DNA from: Actibacterium pelagium
GTDB lineage: Bacteria > Pseudomonadota > Alphaproteobacteria > Rhodobacterales > Rhodobacteraceae
Length of the DNA: 64,000 bases
Reading direction: 5' to 3'
Assembly: GCF_002285415.1 (NCBI RefSeq)
Contig: NZ_NSBU01000004.1
Location: 884,001 to 948,000 of the forward strand
Part shown: piece after piece, positions 50,979 through 59,546 of the stretch
Layout: each line of letters starts with the position of its first letter
Numbering within the stretch: the stretch's first letter is position 1
Position numbers and translations under genes: made by a program
Notes under the pieces: model-generated
Told to the model about the DNA's origin: nothing
Database searches by the model: none
The model's input: only the letters and a program-made list of their open reading frames with translations

Positions 50979-51224
50979 GCCAGGTTCGGTCTGGCTTTCG
51001 CCGGGGATGGATGACCGAACCTGGCCCACCGCTAGAGGCGGAGACGAGATCCTTTGCAGTTGGGAAACGAGCGAGGGGTACTTGTTCCGCCTTATCAAAG
51101 GACCAATCCAGAAACTGGCAGGAGAAGTGCCAGTGAATTTCCGCACTTTCCATGAGGAAGTGCGTGTACTATTTGTGACAAATTCGGCTCAGGTCGTTAG
51201 AGGGAAATCCGCTCTGTATTTCCC
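50979..51224. ncRNA. Candidate structured RNA between tdk and a CII-like gene
   Basis: Four separate inverted repeats within 246 bases: GCCAGGTTCGGT/ACCGAACCTGGC (50979-50990, 51014-51025, with an inner CTGGC/GCCGG), ACTGGCA/TGCCAGT (51114-51120, 51128-51134), CGCACTT/AAGTGCG (51142-51148, 51158-51164), and GGGAAAT/ATTTCCC (51202-51208, 51218-51224). A 13-base palindrome ATTTGTGACAAAT is at 51171-51183. No supported coding frame. Could be a small RNA or a leader of the gene at 51265; strand unknown. Confidence 0.45.
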
Positions 51225-51264
51225 CAGTACTTGAGGTTTTACAGGTGTCAGTTAGGATCGAGTC

Positions 51265-51729
51265 ATGAGCGCCGTACGTAGTTATCTTAAGAAGCACACC
51301 GAAGCCCTCGTCAAAGACGTTGGGATTGAGGCAGCCTGCCAACTGACCGGAAAGTCGAAGGCGACCCTTGGCCGGTATTATTCTGATTCTGATGAGCACA
51401 CAGATCGATTCATGCCGATTGATTCTGTCGCAGCGCTGGAAGAAGCTGCGCGCTTTCCGCATGTGACCACGGCGCTGGCAGAGCTTCAGGGCGTGACATT
51501 GTCTTATGACAAAGAGCGTAAGAACACCGAATCGTCGAGCGGTGGCGTGAACGCGGATGTGGTCGCGCTGAGCCAGAGATTCGCAATGTTGATGGGCGAA
51601 TATAACCAGTCGATTGAAGACGGTATTATTACGGTCAACGAAGCCAAGCGCCTTCTGCGTGAGACTGTCGCCTTGCAGCAAGTCCTTTTGGAAATGAAAC
51701 TCCACTTGGAAGAAGAAGGCGTTAGCTGA
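51265..51729 (+). CDS. Putative DNA-binding regulator (phage CII-like), function unknown
   Basis: 154 residues, not firmly recognised. The first part (VKDVGIEAACQLTGKSKATLGRYYSD, about 18-43) looks like a helix-turn-helix similar to phage CII-type regulators; the middle is variable and the C-terminal half (VNADVVALSQRFAMLMGEYNQSIEDGIITVNEAKRLLRETVALQQVLLEMKLHLEEEG) is a coiled coil likely to mediate dimers. Preceded by the structured region above. Lone gene with no phage genes nearby, so it is probably a resident gene of this lineage rather than a prophage remnant. Confidence 0.55.
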   Translation: MSAVRSYLKKHTEALVKDVGIEAACQLTGKSKATLGRYYSDSDEHTDRFMPIDSVAALEEAARFPHVTTALAELQGVTLSYDKERKNTESSSGGVNADVVALSQRFAMLMGEYNQSIEDGIITVNEAKRLLRETVALQQVLLEMKLHLEEEGVS

Positions 51730-51905
51730 CGCGCCTATCCCGGCGATCAGTGTCCAAAACCCGCCCAAACCGCCCAATGGTAGCGCAATACTGTTGCGCT
51801 TGAGCCATGAATATCGCAAGTAAGCTGCTCAAGCGGGGCGAATGGTGGTGACAATACTCAACTGACAATGCATCCCTGCATGACAGATTTTTAGGAGCAA
51901 TTCCT

Positions 51906-52754
51906 TTGAGTGGTTGGTTCATTTTACCCTGGTCACAAACGAATGTAGATCGGTTGCCTTCTGGACGGGCCGCGCCTGTGCGTGTGGGGAATACGTGGCG
52001 TTGGCAGGGGCAGGCGACGCGTGTGGACCAGCCGCATCTGCTCGAGAAGATCGACTTCAACGGCGACGTCTATTCCCAGACCGTAGATCTTGTGCAATCG
52101 CTGGTTTTCACCGCCGTAGGGGATGAAGCCTTTGCCCGTAAGAAACCCGGCGGATTTGTTGTCAGCGATGGAAGCTCTGAATACCGTGTGGCCGAAATCG
52201 ATGCCGGTCCAGACCGAAGCTCGCTTCTTCTGTTCGTGGACCATGTGCCGCCAGTGAATGCGAACTTGAAAGTCATCCGCCGTTTGGATGCCGAAGGGCA
52301 GGTGCAAGAGCAGCCCTCTGAAAATCATTCCTACATCACCCTTGGCAGCGAGGTCTGGCTGCGTGGCCCCAACGGGCTGAAACGCGCGGGTGATCTGGAA
52401 CCTGAAAACCGAATCGAAGCGGGTGGCGGCAAGCTTGTCACCGTTTTGAGCGTTCGCAAGATTTCGCGCCCCTTGGGCAATCCGGTGCGCATTCGCAAGG
52501 ATGCCATGGGTCCGGGGATGCCCCGGAACGATCTGGTGGTGGCGCCGACGACCTCGGTTCTGATCCAAGGCCAGTCGTCAGAGCTACTGTTCGGTGAAAG
52601 TCAGGGCTTCATGGTCAGCGAAGACCTGATCAACAAGAAAACGATTATGACAATCGAGCGCGATAGCGATGCGCGTCTTGTCGAACTAGAGCTGTCGGCG
52701 CCTTGTGTGCTGATTTGCAACGGCGTTCAGTTGCGGGCCGAAGGGCGCGGATAA
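51906..52754 (+). CDS. Hint-domain protein, second copy
   Basis: 282 residues, TTG start 51906 with AGGAG ten bases upstream. The Hint-type part is the central and C-terminal half (SYITLGSEVWLRGPNGLKRAGDLEPENRIEAGGGKLVTVLSVRKISRPLGNPVRIRKDAM, then VVAPTTSVLIQGQSSELLFGESQGFMVSEDLI). N-terminal region (residues 1-140) is a separate beta-rich domain. Differs strongly from the copy at 44909, so independent members of one family. No signal peptide; role unknown. Confidence 0.7.
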   Translation: MSGWFILPWSQTNVDRLPSGRAAPVRVGNTWRWQGQATRVDQPHLLEKIDFNGDVYSQTVDLVQSLVFTAVGDEAFARKKPGGFVVSDGSSEYRVAEIDAGPDRSSLLLFVDHVPPVNANLKVIRRLDAEGQVQEQPSENHSYITLGSEVWLRGPNGLKRAGDLEPENRIEAGGGKLVTVLSVRKISRPLGNPVRIRKDAMGPGMPRNDLVVAPTTSVLIQGQSSELLFGESQGFMVSEDLINKKTIMTIERDSDARLVELELSAPCVLICNGVQLRAEGRG

Positions 52755-52767
52755 GCCCGCTTTGGCA

Positions 52768-52795
52768 TTGACTCGACAGATTCGAGGTGTATAAG
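52768..52795 (+). promoter_or_regulatory. Promoter of rpsD
   Basis: -35 TTGACT (52768-52773), 16-base spacer, -10 TATAAG (52790-52795). A 140-base GC-rich leader with GGCC-containing hairpins (CCGGCCCTTGTGGCCGG near 52807-52823) follows before the GTG start at 52936, a possible site for S4 autoregulation. Confidence 0.6.
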
Positions 52796-52935
52796 CCCGC
52801 CATTCCCGGCCCTTGTGGCCGGTTATTTCATTGGTGTTGGTGGCCCTCGCAAGAGGATGCCTGTCTTCCGGAAACGGAAAAGGACAACGCCCTTCATAGT
52901 GGCCCAAGGCCACGACCTAACGAAGGAGATCAGCC

Positions 52936-53556
52936 GTGACCAAACGCACGTCTGCCAAGTACAAAATTGACCGCCGGATGGGCGAAAACATCTGGGGTCG
53001 TCCGAAATCCCCTCTGAACCGCCGCGAATACGGCCCCGGCCAGCACGGCCAGCGTCGTAAGGGCAAACTGTCGGACTTCGGTCTGCAGCTGCGCGCCAAG
53101 CAGAAGCTGAAAGGCTACTACGGCGACCTGACCGAGAAGCAGTTCCGCCGCATCTATGCGGAAGCCGAGCGTCTGAAAGGCGACACCGGTGGAAACCTGA
53201 TCGGCCTGCTGGAGCGCCGTCTGGACGCTGTTGTTTACCGCGCCAAGTTCGTACCGACCATCTTTGCTGCGCGTCAGTTCGTGAACCACGCCCACGTCAA
53301 AGTTAATGGCAAGCGCGTCAACATCCCGTCCTACCGCGTCAAAGAAGGCGATGTGATCGAGGTACGTGATCGTTCGAAGCAGCTGGCCATCGTTCTGGAA
53401 GCTGTTCAGCTGGCCGAGCGTGACGTTCCTGACTACATCGACGTCGACCATTCCAAAATGACCGCGACCTTCGTTCGCACTCCGGGCCTGTCGGACGTGC
53501 CGTATCCGGTCATCATGGAACCCAACCTCGTGGTCGAATTCTACGCGAAGAACTAA
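52936..53556 (+). CDS. rpsD: 30S ribosomal protein S4
   Basis: 206 residues, GTG start 52936 preceded by AAGGAGAT. Primary 16S rRNA-binding protein starting small-subunit assembly and acting in decoding fidelity. [38 protein letters not shown] at the start, S4 RNA-binding domain [54 protein letters not shown] near the middle. Stand-alone here, not in the alpha operon, as usual for alphaproteobacteria. Confidence 0.97.
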   Translation: MTKRTSAKYKIDRRMGENIWGRPKSPLNRREYGPGQHGQRRKGKLSDFGLQLRAKQKLKGYYGDLTEKQFRRIYAEAERLKGDTGGNLIGLLERRLDAVVYRAKFVPTIFAARQFVNHAHVKVNGKRVNIPSYRVKEGDVIEVRDRSKQLAIVLEAVQLAERDVPDYIDVDHSKMTATFVRTPGLSDVPYPVIMEPNLVVEFYAKN

Positions 53557-53584
53557 TCTTCGCCGCATATCCAAAGAATTCCCG

Positions 53585-53618
53585 AAAGGCCGCGACCAGA
53601 TCGCGGCCTTTTCTTTTT
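53585..53618 (+). terminator. Terminator of rpsD
   Basis: AAAGGCCGCGA (53585-53595) with TCGCGGCCTTT (53601-53611), loop CCAGA, T-rich to 53618. Confidence 0.9.
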
Positions 53619-53716
53619 GCTGTTCGCTTTTCGGCAACACCCGCATTCAAGGTGGCGCTTTGCCTCTGGTCAGTTTTCGACCACCCGTCTAGATAGATTC
53701 TAAGGAGGATCTGACG

Positions 53717-54802
53717 ATGAAGATCACGCCTCAACCGGGCATTATGGACATTGCTTTGTACCAAGGCGGTCAAAGCAAGGTCGACGGTGTGTCCAATGTC
53801 GTGAAACTTTCCTCGAACGAGAACCCATTTGGCCCAAGTGACAAGGCCAAAGAGGCGTTCGCGCGGACGGTACATAACCTTCATCGCTATCCCTCGACTG
53901 ACCACGCAAGCCTGCGTGCCGCGATTGGTGAGGTCCATGGTGTCGACCCCGAGCGGGTGATTTGTGGCGTCGGTTCGGACGAGATCATCGCCTTCCTGTG
54001 TCAGGCCTATGCCGGCCCGGGGGATGAGGTGATTTACACCCAGCACGGCTTCTCGATGTACAAGATCTCGACCCTTGCCGCAGGGGCGACCCCGGTAGTG
54101 GTGCCAGAGGTCAACCGTGTCGTCAGCGTGGATGAGATCCTAAAGGGCTGCACTGATCGCACCCGGTTGGTCTTTATCGCCAACCCGGCGAACCCGACCG
54201 GCACGATGATCGACCTGCCCGAACTGACCCGTCTGGCCGAGAACCTGCCGGAGCAGTGTCTGCTGGTGGTCGATGGTGCTTATGCCGAATATGTCGGTGG
54301 GGATTACGACGGCGCGGCCTCTTTGGTCGAGGCGCGCGACAACGTTGTGATGACCCGGACATTTTCCAAGATCTACGGTCTTGGCGGGTTGCGCGTTGGC
54401 TGGGGCTATGGCCCGGCCGAAGTCATTGGTGTGCTTAATCGCCTGCGAGGCCCGTTCAATTTGGGCGAGTCGCAACTGGCGACGGCCGAGGCGGCCGTGC
54501 GCGACACGGAATATGTCGAAGAGTGCCGGGTGGAAAATGCCCGGATGCGCGAATGGTTGACCAATGCGCTGATCGAGCGTGGCGTCCCTTGCGACCCTTC
54601 TCATACCAACTTCGTGCTGGCGCAGTTTGACTCGGAAGAGGAAGCTTCGGATTGCGATCTGGCGCTGAAGGCCGAAGGTCTGATCGTGCGCAAGGTTGGC
54701 GGCTATAAGCTGCCCAACTTCCTACGTATCACGGTGGGCGACGAAGCGTCTTGCCGCCGCGTGGCCACCACGATCCGCAAGTTCAAAGAGGGCGACGTAT
54801 GA
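53717..54802 (+). CDS. hisC: Histidinol-phosphate aminotransferase
   Basis: 361 residues, class I/II PLP aminotransferase. AAGGAGG is 13 bases before ATG 53717. Motifs: [50 protein letters not shown], and [17 protein letters not shown] with the PLP Lys. Converts imidazole-acetol phosphate in His synthesis; in alphaproteobacteria the same enzyme often serves aromatic amino-acid transamination. Linked by an ATGA overlap to a prephenate/arogenate dehydrogenase gene, which fits use in tyrosine/phenylalanine synthesis. Confidence 0.93.
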   Translation: MKITPQPGIMDIALYQGGQSKVDGVSNVVKLSSNENPFGPSDKAKEAFARTVHNLHRYPSTDHASLRAAIGEVHGVDPERVICGVGSDEIIAFLCQAYAGPGDEVIYTQHGFSMYKISTLAAGATPVVVPEVNRVVSVDEILKGCTDRTRLVFIANPANPTGTMIDLPELTRLAENLPEQCLLVVDGAYAEYVGGDYDGAASLVEARDNVVMTRTFSKIYGLGGLRVGWGYGPAEVIGVLNRLRGPFNLGESQLATAEAAVRDTEYVEECRVENARMREWLTNALIERGVPCDPSHTNFVLAQFDSEEEASDCDLALKAEGLIVRKVGGYKLPNFLRITVGDEASCRRVATTIRKFKEGDV

Positions 54803-55716
54803 GTGTTATCTATAATCGCGTTGCCTTGATCGGCCTTGGCCTGATTGCGGGTTCGATGGCGCATGCCATGCGCCGCGGGGGACTTGCGGGTGAGATCGTA
54901 GGCACGGCACGCTCGGCCGAAACCCGGAAGGTCGCGGCCGAGATCAACCTGTGCGACCGCATCACCGAAACTGCCGCCGAGGCGGTGAAAGACGCGGACC
55001 TGATCGTTTTGGCTGTTCCTGTTGGCGCGATGGGCAAGGTCGCGGCCGAGATCAGCCCGCACCTGAAGCCGGGCGCGACCGTGACCGACGTGGGCTCGGT
55101 CAAGAAAGCCGTGATCGACGCCGTTGCACCGCATCTATCCGAAGACGTTCATTTTATCCCGGGCCACCCACTGGCAGGGACCGAGCATTCCGGCCCCCGG
55201 TCAGGTTTCGCCGAGCTTTACGACAACCGTTTCTGCCTGCTGGTCCCTGTCGAGGGCACCGACCCCGCCGCCACCGCCAAGTTGCGCAGCCTTTGGGAAG
55301 GCATGGGGGCGAATGTCGAAGAGATGGATGCCGAGCACCACGATCTGGTGCTGGCCGTCACCAGCCACGCGCCGCACCTGATCGCCTACACCATGGTTGG
55401 TGTGGCGGATGACTTGCGCCGTGTGACTGATAGTGAGGTCATCAAATACTCGGCCGCGGGTTTCCGGGACTTCACCCGGATCGCGGCGAGTGACCCGACC
55501 ATGTGGCGCGATGTGTTCCTGAACAACAAGGAAGCGACGCTGGAAATCCTTGGCCGGTTCACCGAGGAATTGTTTGCCCTTCAGCGTGCGATCCGTACCG
55601 GAGATGGCGACCACCTGCACGACTATTTCACGCGTACGCGCGCGATCCGCCGCGGCATTATCGAGGCAGGGCAGGATACCGACGCCCCGGACTTCGGGCG
55701 CGGAGGGAAACGTTGA
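54799..55716 (+). CDS. Prephenate/arogenate dehydrogenase
   Basis: 305 residues from ATG 54799 within ATGA. NAD(P)-dependent oxidative decarboxylation in tyrosine synthesis. Rossmann [21 protein letters not shown] (about 7-27), [52 protein letters not shown] (substrate His region), [19 protein letters not shown]. Whether it prefers prephenate (TyrA) or arogenate (TyrC) is not decidable here. Stop overlaps the TTG start of the extensin-like gene. Confidence 0.93.
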   Translation: MSVIYNRVALIGLGLIAGSMAHAMRRGGLAGEIVGTARSAETRKVAAEINLCDRITETAAEAVKDADLIVLAVPVGAMGKVAAEISPHLKPGATVTDVGSVKKAVIDAVAPHLSEDVHFIPGHPLAGTEHSGPRSGFAELYDNRFCLLVPVEGTDPAATAKLRSLWEGMGANVEEMDAEHHDLVLAVTSHAPHLIAYTMVGVADDLRRVTDSEVIKYSAAGFRDFTRIAASDPTMWRDVFLNNKEATLEILGRFTEELFALQRAIRTGDGDHLHDYFTRTRAIRRGIIEAGQDTDAPDFGRGGKR

Positions 55717-56672
55717 TCCGGGCGCTGGCCCTATCCCTTGTCCTTGGCCTGCAAACGCAGGCCGCGCTGGCCGTGGCGCCAGACAGTTCGATCCGGCCAA
55801 CTGCGCGACCGGGTACGACACCTGTCGCGACACCGGTTCGCCTTCGCGTACATTTCAATCCCGATTTCCGCCCGACGGCCCGCCCCGGAACAGCGCGCGC
55901 ACCAATCACGGCCGCCAGAAGCCGGATCACCTTTGTCCCGTTCAAGCGTGGCAATGATGGGTTCCGACCTGTTGCGCGCCCGGGTTGGGTCGCCCCGGCG
56001 CAGGCGAGCGTCATCACCGCGCCCGGCATCAGAATGGCAGGACCCGCCGTTATTCGCCCAACCGCAAGGCCCTATGCTGGAGGTGGCGCGCGGGTCACGC
56101 AAGCGGTGGCTGTCGCTCCGCAGCCACGCATAACCGGAACGGGTCGAACCGGCCGGATTTGCGGAAAACGCTCTATCCGGGGCGAAAAGCTTTCGCCCGT
56201 CGTTGGCAGGCTTCAGGGCTGCGGAATTCGAAACCCTGTAAAAGTCACCGAGGTCGCGGGCGTCCCGCTCAGCCGGGGAGCAGTCATGGATTGCGACACC
56301 GCAAAGGCCTTGGACAGATGGGTCGAGAAAGGCGCGAAGCCAACGGTCGGACGGCTTGGCGGTGGGCTTGGCCAGATCAATGTGATTGCGGGATATTCGT
56401 GCCGCACCCGGAATAATCAGGCAGGGGCCAAGATTTCTGAACATGGCAAAGGCCGCGCGATCGATATCTCGGGTATTACGCTGGCCAATGGCAAGACGAT
56501 CTCGGTACTGGACGGCTGGAAGAAACGTTCTGATCGCAAGCTGCTAGAGCGGTTGCACAAAACGGCCTGTGGTCCGTTCGGGACGGTTCTGGGTCCGAAG
56601 TCGGACCGCTACCACAAGGATCATTTCCATTTTGACACGGCACGCCATCGCGGCGGGGCCTATTGCAAATAG
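55713..56672 (+). CDS. Extensin-family secreted protein with RPTARPG repeats
   Basis: 319 residues, TTG start 55713 overlapping the previous stop; GGAGGGAAA upstream. Signal peptide about 1-22 ([20 protein letters not shown]). Residues 23 to about 125 are a Pro/Arg/Ala-rich linker with four copies of an RPTARPG-like motif (28-34, 53-59, 85-91, 115-120). The C-terminal extensin_C domain (about 140-319) includes CDTAKALDRWVEKGAKPTVGRLGGGLGQINVIAGYSCRTRNNQAGAKISEHGKGRAIDISGI and YHKDHFHFD, whose H/D residues resemble metallopeptidases of the LAS/VanY type. Probably acts on peptidoglycan; cysteines suggest periplasmic disulfides. Coupled to tyrA/C only by overlap. Confidence 0.82.
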   Translation: MIRALALSLVLGLQTQAALAVAPDSSIRPTARPGTTPVATPVRLRVHFNPDFRPTARPGTARAPITAARSRITFVPFKRGNDGFRPVARPGWVAPAQASVITAPGIRMAGPAVIRPTARPYAGGGARVTQAVAVAPQPRITGTGRTGRICGKRSIRGEKLSPVVGRLQGCGIRNPVKVTEVAGVPLSRGAVMDCDTAKALDRWVEKGAKPTVGRLGGGLGQINVIAGYSCRTRNNQAGAKISEHGKGRAIDISGITLANGKTISVLDGWKKRSDRKLLERLHKTACGPFGTVLGPKSDRYHKDHFHFDTARHRGGAYCK

Positions 56673-56675
56673 GGC

Positions 56676-57674
56676 CTAGCGGATCACGAACATTGGCGCG
56701 GGGCCAAGTGGGATTGGCCCAAGGTTGATCCGCCCACGGCGGAAGGTCAGCGGCACCTCTAGCGTATCGGGATCGCGACCAAGACCGGCAAGCAGGGACA
56801 GCCCTTGGATCATCCCGTCGCCAACCTCTTTGGCGACGGCACCCGTAGACACAGCAAGCTCGACCATCTGCTTCCAGTTCGTGGCGCGCACTTCGATTTC
56901 ACCGGTCGCAAATCCCGCCTCGTCGATTTTCAATTCGCCAGCCGCTTGCAGATCAAGTTCTCCCCATGTCGCCTTCAGCAGGCGCAGATCGATACCTGTC
57001 GGCTGCGGGCGACGGTTCTGAAGCGCGTTGATGTCCCACGGATCGGTGAAGCCGACATCAGCGTCCAGTTTAAGTGTCTGAAAAGTCTCGGGCAGGCCTT
57101 GCGCGCCAAGCATGGCCAGAAGTTCGCTGGACAGCAGTGCATTTTCTGAGCTTAGCCCAATACGATGCCAGTTCTCGCGCCCCTCGCGCGTTTCGGTCGC
57201 AACAGTCGCGGCCGGAAGACGCACTTGCCACCCCATATCCGAGCGCATCACGAACCCGTCCAGAACCATGGTCATCCGGTCGAGCGCAAGGTTGGTATCG
57301 GGTTGCAAAACAAGGCTTGCCTGAGACTTGTCGCTGCGCAGGGTAATCTTTTGGTTTGGGGTCGAGATGCTGTGCTGTTCGGGCCAGGTGGCAATCAGAT
57401 GATTGGGTTTGTAGCTAAGTGCAAACAGTTGGAAAAACGGCGCTGACCAAGCAAGACCCGTGTCTGGGTCTGCAAGATTTAGTTGCGTCAGGGTCGCGTC
57501 GAACCGGTTGGGGAAGCCCACGACGCGGATGTCGTCATAGTCGGCAACCCAGCCCTCGTCCCGGCGGTCGTCAAGCCAAGTGGTCATACCCTCTTTCACG
57601 CCCTGCGATCCCACGAACCAGTAGCCAGAGTACAGGACCGCCGCGATGGTGGTTAGGCTGATCAATGCGCGCAT
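56676..57674 (-). CDS. DUF2125-domain periplasmic/membrane-anchored protein
   Basis: 332 residues from ATG 57674 (MRALISLTTIAAVLYSGYWFVGSQGV), with AAGGGGGC upstream; the longer frame is basic and rejected. N-terminal TM anchor, then a beta-rich domain (DIRVVGFPNRFDATLTQLNLADPDTGLAWSAPFFQLFALSYKPNHLIATWP is the family hallmark; AsmA/lipid-transfer-like repeated strands follow). Function unknown; DUF2125 proteins are found across Rhodobacterales. Convergent with the extensin-like gene (3 bases apart) and divergent from chaC. Confidence 0.85.
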   Translation of the reverse strand: MRALISLTTIAAVLYSGYWFVGSQGVKEGMTTWLDDRRDEGWVADYDDIRVVGFPNRFDATLTQLNLADPDTGLAWSAPFFQLFALSYKPNHLIATWPEQHSISTPNQKITLRSDKSQASLVLQPDTNLALDRMTMVLDGFVMRSDMGWQVRLPAATVATETREGRENWHRIGLSSENALLSSELLAMLGAQGLPETFQTLKLDADVGFTDPWDINALQNRRPQPTGIDLRLLKATWGELDLQAAGELKIDEAGFATGEIEVRATNWKQMVELAVSTGAVAKEVGDGMIQGLSLLAGLGRDPDTLEVPLTFRRGRINLGPIPLGPAPMFVIR

Positions 57675-57738
57675 CCTTGCGCCCCCTTTTGCTTTTCCTG
57701 CGTCCCGTTTATAGCCACCCGAACAGGAGGACCAGACC

Positions 57739-58290
57739 ATGACGCCTGAACCTATGTGGGTCTTTGCCTATGGATCGCTGATGTGGAACCCCGGGTTTCC
57801 CGTGGCCGAAACGCATGTGGCCCGGGTCGAGGGGTATCATCGCTCTTTTTGCATGTGGTCTATTCACCATCGTGGAACCACCGAAAGCCCGGGTCTTGTG
57901 CTGGCATTGGACGAAGGATCCGGGGTCAATTGCCTTGGCCTTGGTCTGCGCGTCGAACCCGGCGCAGAGGAAGAGTCGCTGGCGCTGTTGCGTGAACGGG
58001 AATTGGTGTCCTCTGCCTATCTGGAGAAAGAGATCGATCTGATCCTGCAGCCGGGAGAGGTCGTTCGGGCGGTCACCTATGTAATTGACCCCAACCACGA
58101 GCAATACTGCCGCCACTTGTCGCTGGAAGATCAGGCTCAGACCATTGCTCGTGCGGTCGGTGGACGCGGTCCGAACACTGAATACCTGTACAACACTGTC
58201 GACCACCTGCGTGAGACGGGTATCGAAGATCCAGAGCTGAACTGGCTGTCCCAAAGGGTGCGCGAAATTACAACAGGCTCTGACGCGTAA
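57739..58290 (+). CDS. Gamma-glutamylcyclotransferase, ChaC family
   Basis: 183 residues; AGGAGGA ten bases before ATG 57739. ChaC hallmark VFAYGSLMWNPGF near the N-terminus, YHRSFCMWSIHHRGTTESPGLVLALDEG, EKEIDLILQPGEVV with the catalytic-region Glu, NTEYLYNTVDHLRETGI near the end. Degrades glutathione to 5-oxoproline and Cys-Gly in the cytoplasm (family knowledge). Confidence 0.92.
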   Translation: MTPEPMWVFAYGSLMWNPGFPVAETHVARVEGYHRSFCMWSIHHRGTTESPGLVLALDEGSGVNCLGLGLRVEPGAEEESLALLRERELVSSAYLEKEIDLILQPGEVVRAVTYVIDPNHEQYCRHLSLEDQAQTIARAVGGRGPNTEYLYNTVDHLRETGIEDPELNWLSQRVREITTGSDA

Positions 58291-58373
58291 AGCTTTGCCC
58301 TAAATTGTAAGTTGTTCGTCACCTCGTTTCTTCTTACGGTCTTTGGAAACAGGTACTAGGCGGGCAGACAGCC

Positions 58374-59543
58374 ATGGCGAACGAACAGACCGGAAGACGG
58401 TCGCACTTTTCTCAGCCGGTCCGGCAGATTTTCCTTATGCTTGTGGCGGTGGGGCTTTTCTCCTTCGGCGCCTATATCGCCTATCCGCGTGTTGCCCCGG
58501 TCTTTCTGTCGAACCCATATCTGAACGGCGTCATCCTTCTGGTCTTCGTGATCGGGGTGCTGGCCTGCTTTATTCAGGTCATTCAGCTGATCTCATCCGT
58601 GATCTGGATCGAGGGTTATGCCCGTCAGGTCCCCGGCCATGAAAACACGCGGGCGCCACGGATGCTGGCGCCCCTGGCATCGCTCTTGCGGTCACGCGGG
58701 GCCGATCATGAGATCAACAGCTCTTCGGCCCGCAGTATTCTGGATTCGGTGGTCACACGGATTGAAGAAGCGCGCGATATCACGCGGTATATCACCAGCC
58801 TGCTGATCTTCCTTGGCCTGTTGGGGACCTTCTATGGCCTTGCGACCACGGTTCCGGCCGTGGTTGAAACGATCCGCTCACTGGCGCCAAGCGATGGTGA
58901 AACAGGGGTCGAGGTCTTTTCGCGCCTGATGTCAGGCTTGGAAGCGCAGCTTGGCGGGATGGGCACGGCCTTTGCCTCGTCTCTACTTGGCCTTGCCGGT
59001 TCCCTTGTCGTCGGCCTGCTAGAGCTATTCGCAAGCCACGGCCAGAACCGGTTCTATCGCGAGCTAGAGGAATGGTTGTCGACGATCACCCGACTTGGCT
59101 TTGCGACAGGCGATGGTGAAAGCGGCGGTGCGGGAACCGACGCGATGGTCATTCTTGCCGAACAGCTTAGCAAGCAAAGCTCGGCACTTGATGCCCTGCT
59201 TATCCAAATGCGCGAGGCGAACGAAGTGACCGATGCACGTCTGGCGCAGATGGTGGGTTCGATCGAAGATATGGTGTCGCGCGGTGGAAGCGATTCCAAG
59301 CAAGAAGAGGCCCTGCTGCGCATTGCCGATGGGCAGGAGCGTCTGGCGCAACTGCTGGAAAAACAAGACAGCGAGAACCCGCATGTCGACCCTGAAAGCC
59401 GGATGCGCCTGCGGTCGATCGACGTGCAGCTTCTGCGCGTTCTGGAAGAGATATCGGCGGGTCGTCAGGAAACGATGAGCGACCTGCGTGGCGATATCGC
59501 GACCCTGACCCGCACGCTTCAAAACCTAGGCAAGGGGGACTGA
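58374..59543 (+). CDS. MotA/TolQ/ExbB-type proton-channel protein
   Basis: 389 residues. Hydrophobic segments near 20-40 and 55-80, then TM pair at about 140-165 and 195-215 (SLLIFLGLLGTFYGLATTVPAVVETI; FASSLLGLAGSLVVGLLEL), matching the MotA/TolQ/ExbB channel domain. After residue 225 the protein continues with a cytoplasmic helical tail (SKQSSALDALLIQMREANEV, SIEDMVSRGGSDSKQEEALLRIADGQERLAQLLEKQ), unlike short ExbB proteins. Separated by three bases from the OmpA-domain partner, so they form a stator-like pair driven by ion flow. Confidence 0.82.
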   Translation: MANEQTGRRSHFSQPVRQIFLMLVAVGLFSFGAYIAYPRVAPVFLSNPYLNGVILLVFVIGVLACFIQVIQLISSVIWIEGYARQVPGHENTRAPRMLAPLASLLRSRGADHEINSSSARSILDSVVTRIEEARDITRYITSLLIFLGLLGTFYGLATTVPAVVETIRSLAPSDGETGVEVFSRLMSGLEAQLGGMGTAFASSLLGLAGSLVVGLLELFASHGQNRFYRELEEWLSTITRLGFATGDGESGGAGTDAMVILAEQLSKQSSALDALLIQMREANEVTDARLAQMVGSIEDMVSRGGSDSKQEEALLRIADGQERLAQLLEKQDSENPHVDPESRMRLRSIDVQLLRVLEEISAGRQETMSDLRGDIATLTRTLQNLGKGD

Positions 59544-59546
59544 TCC

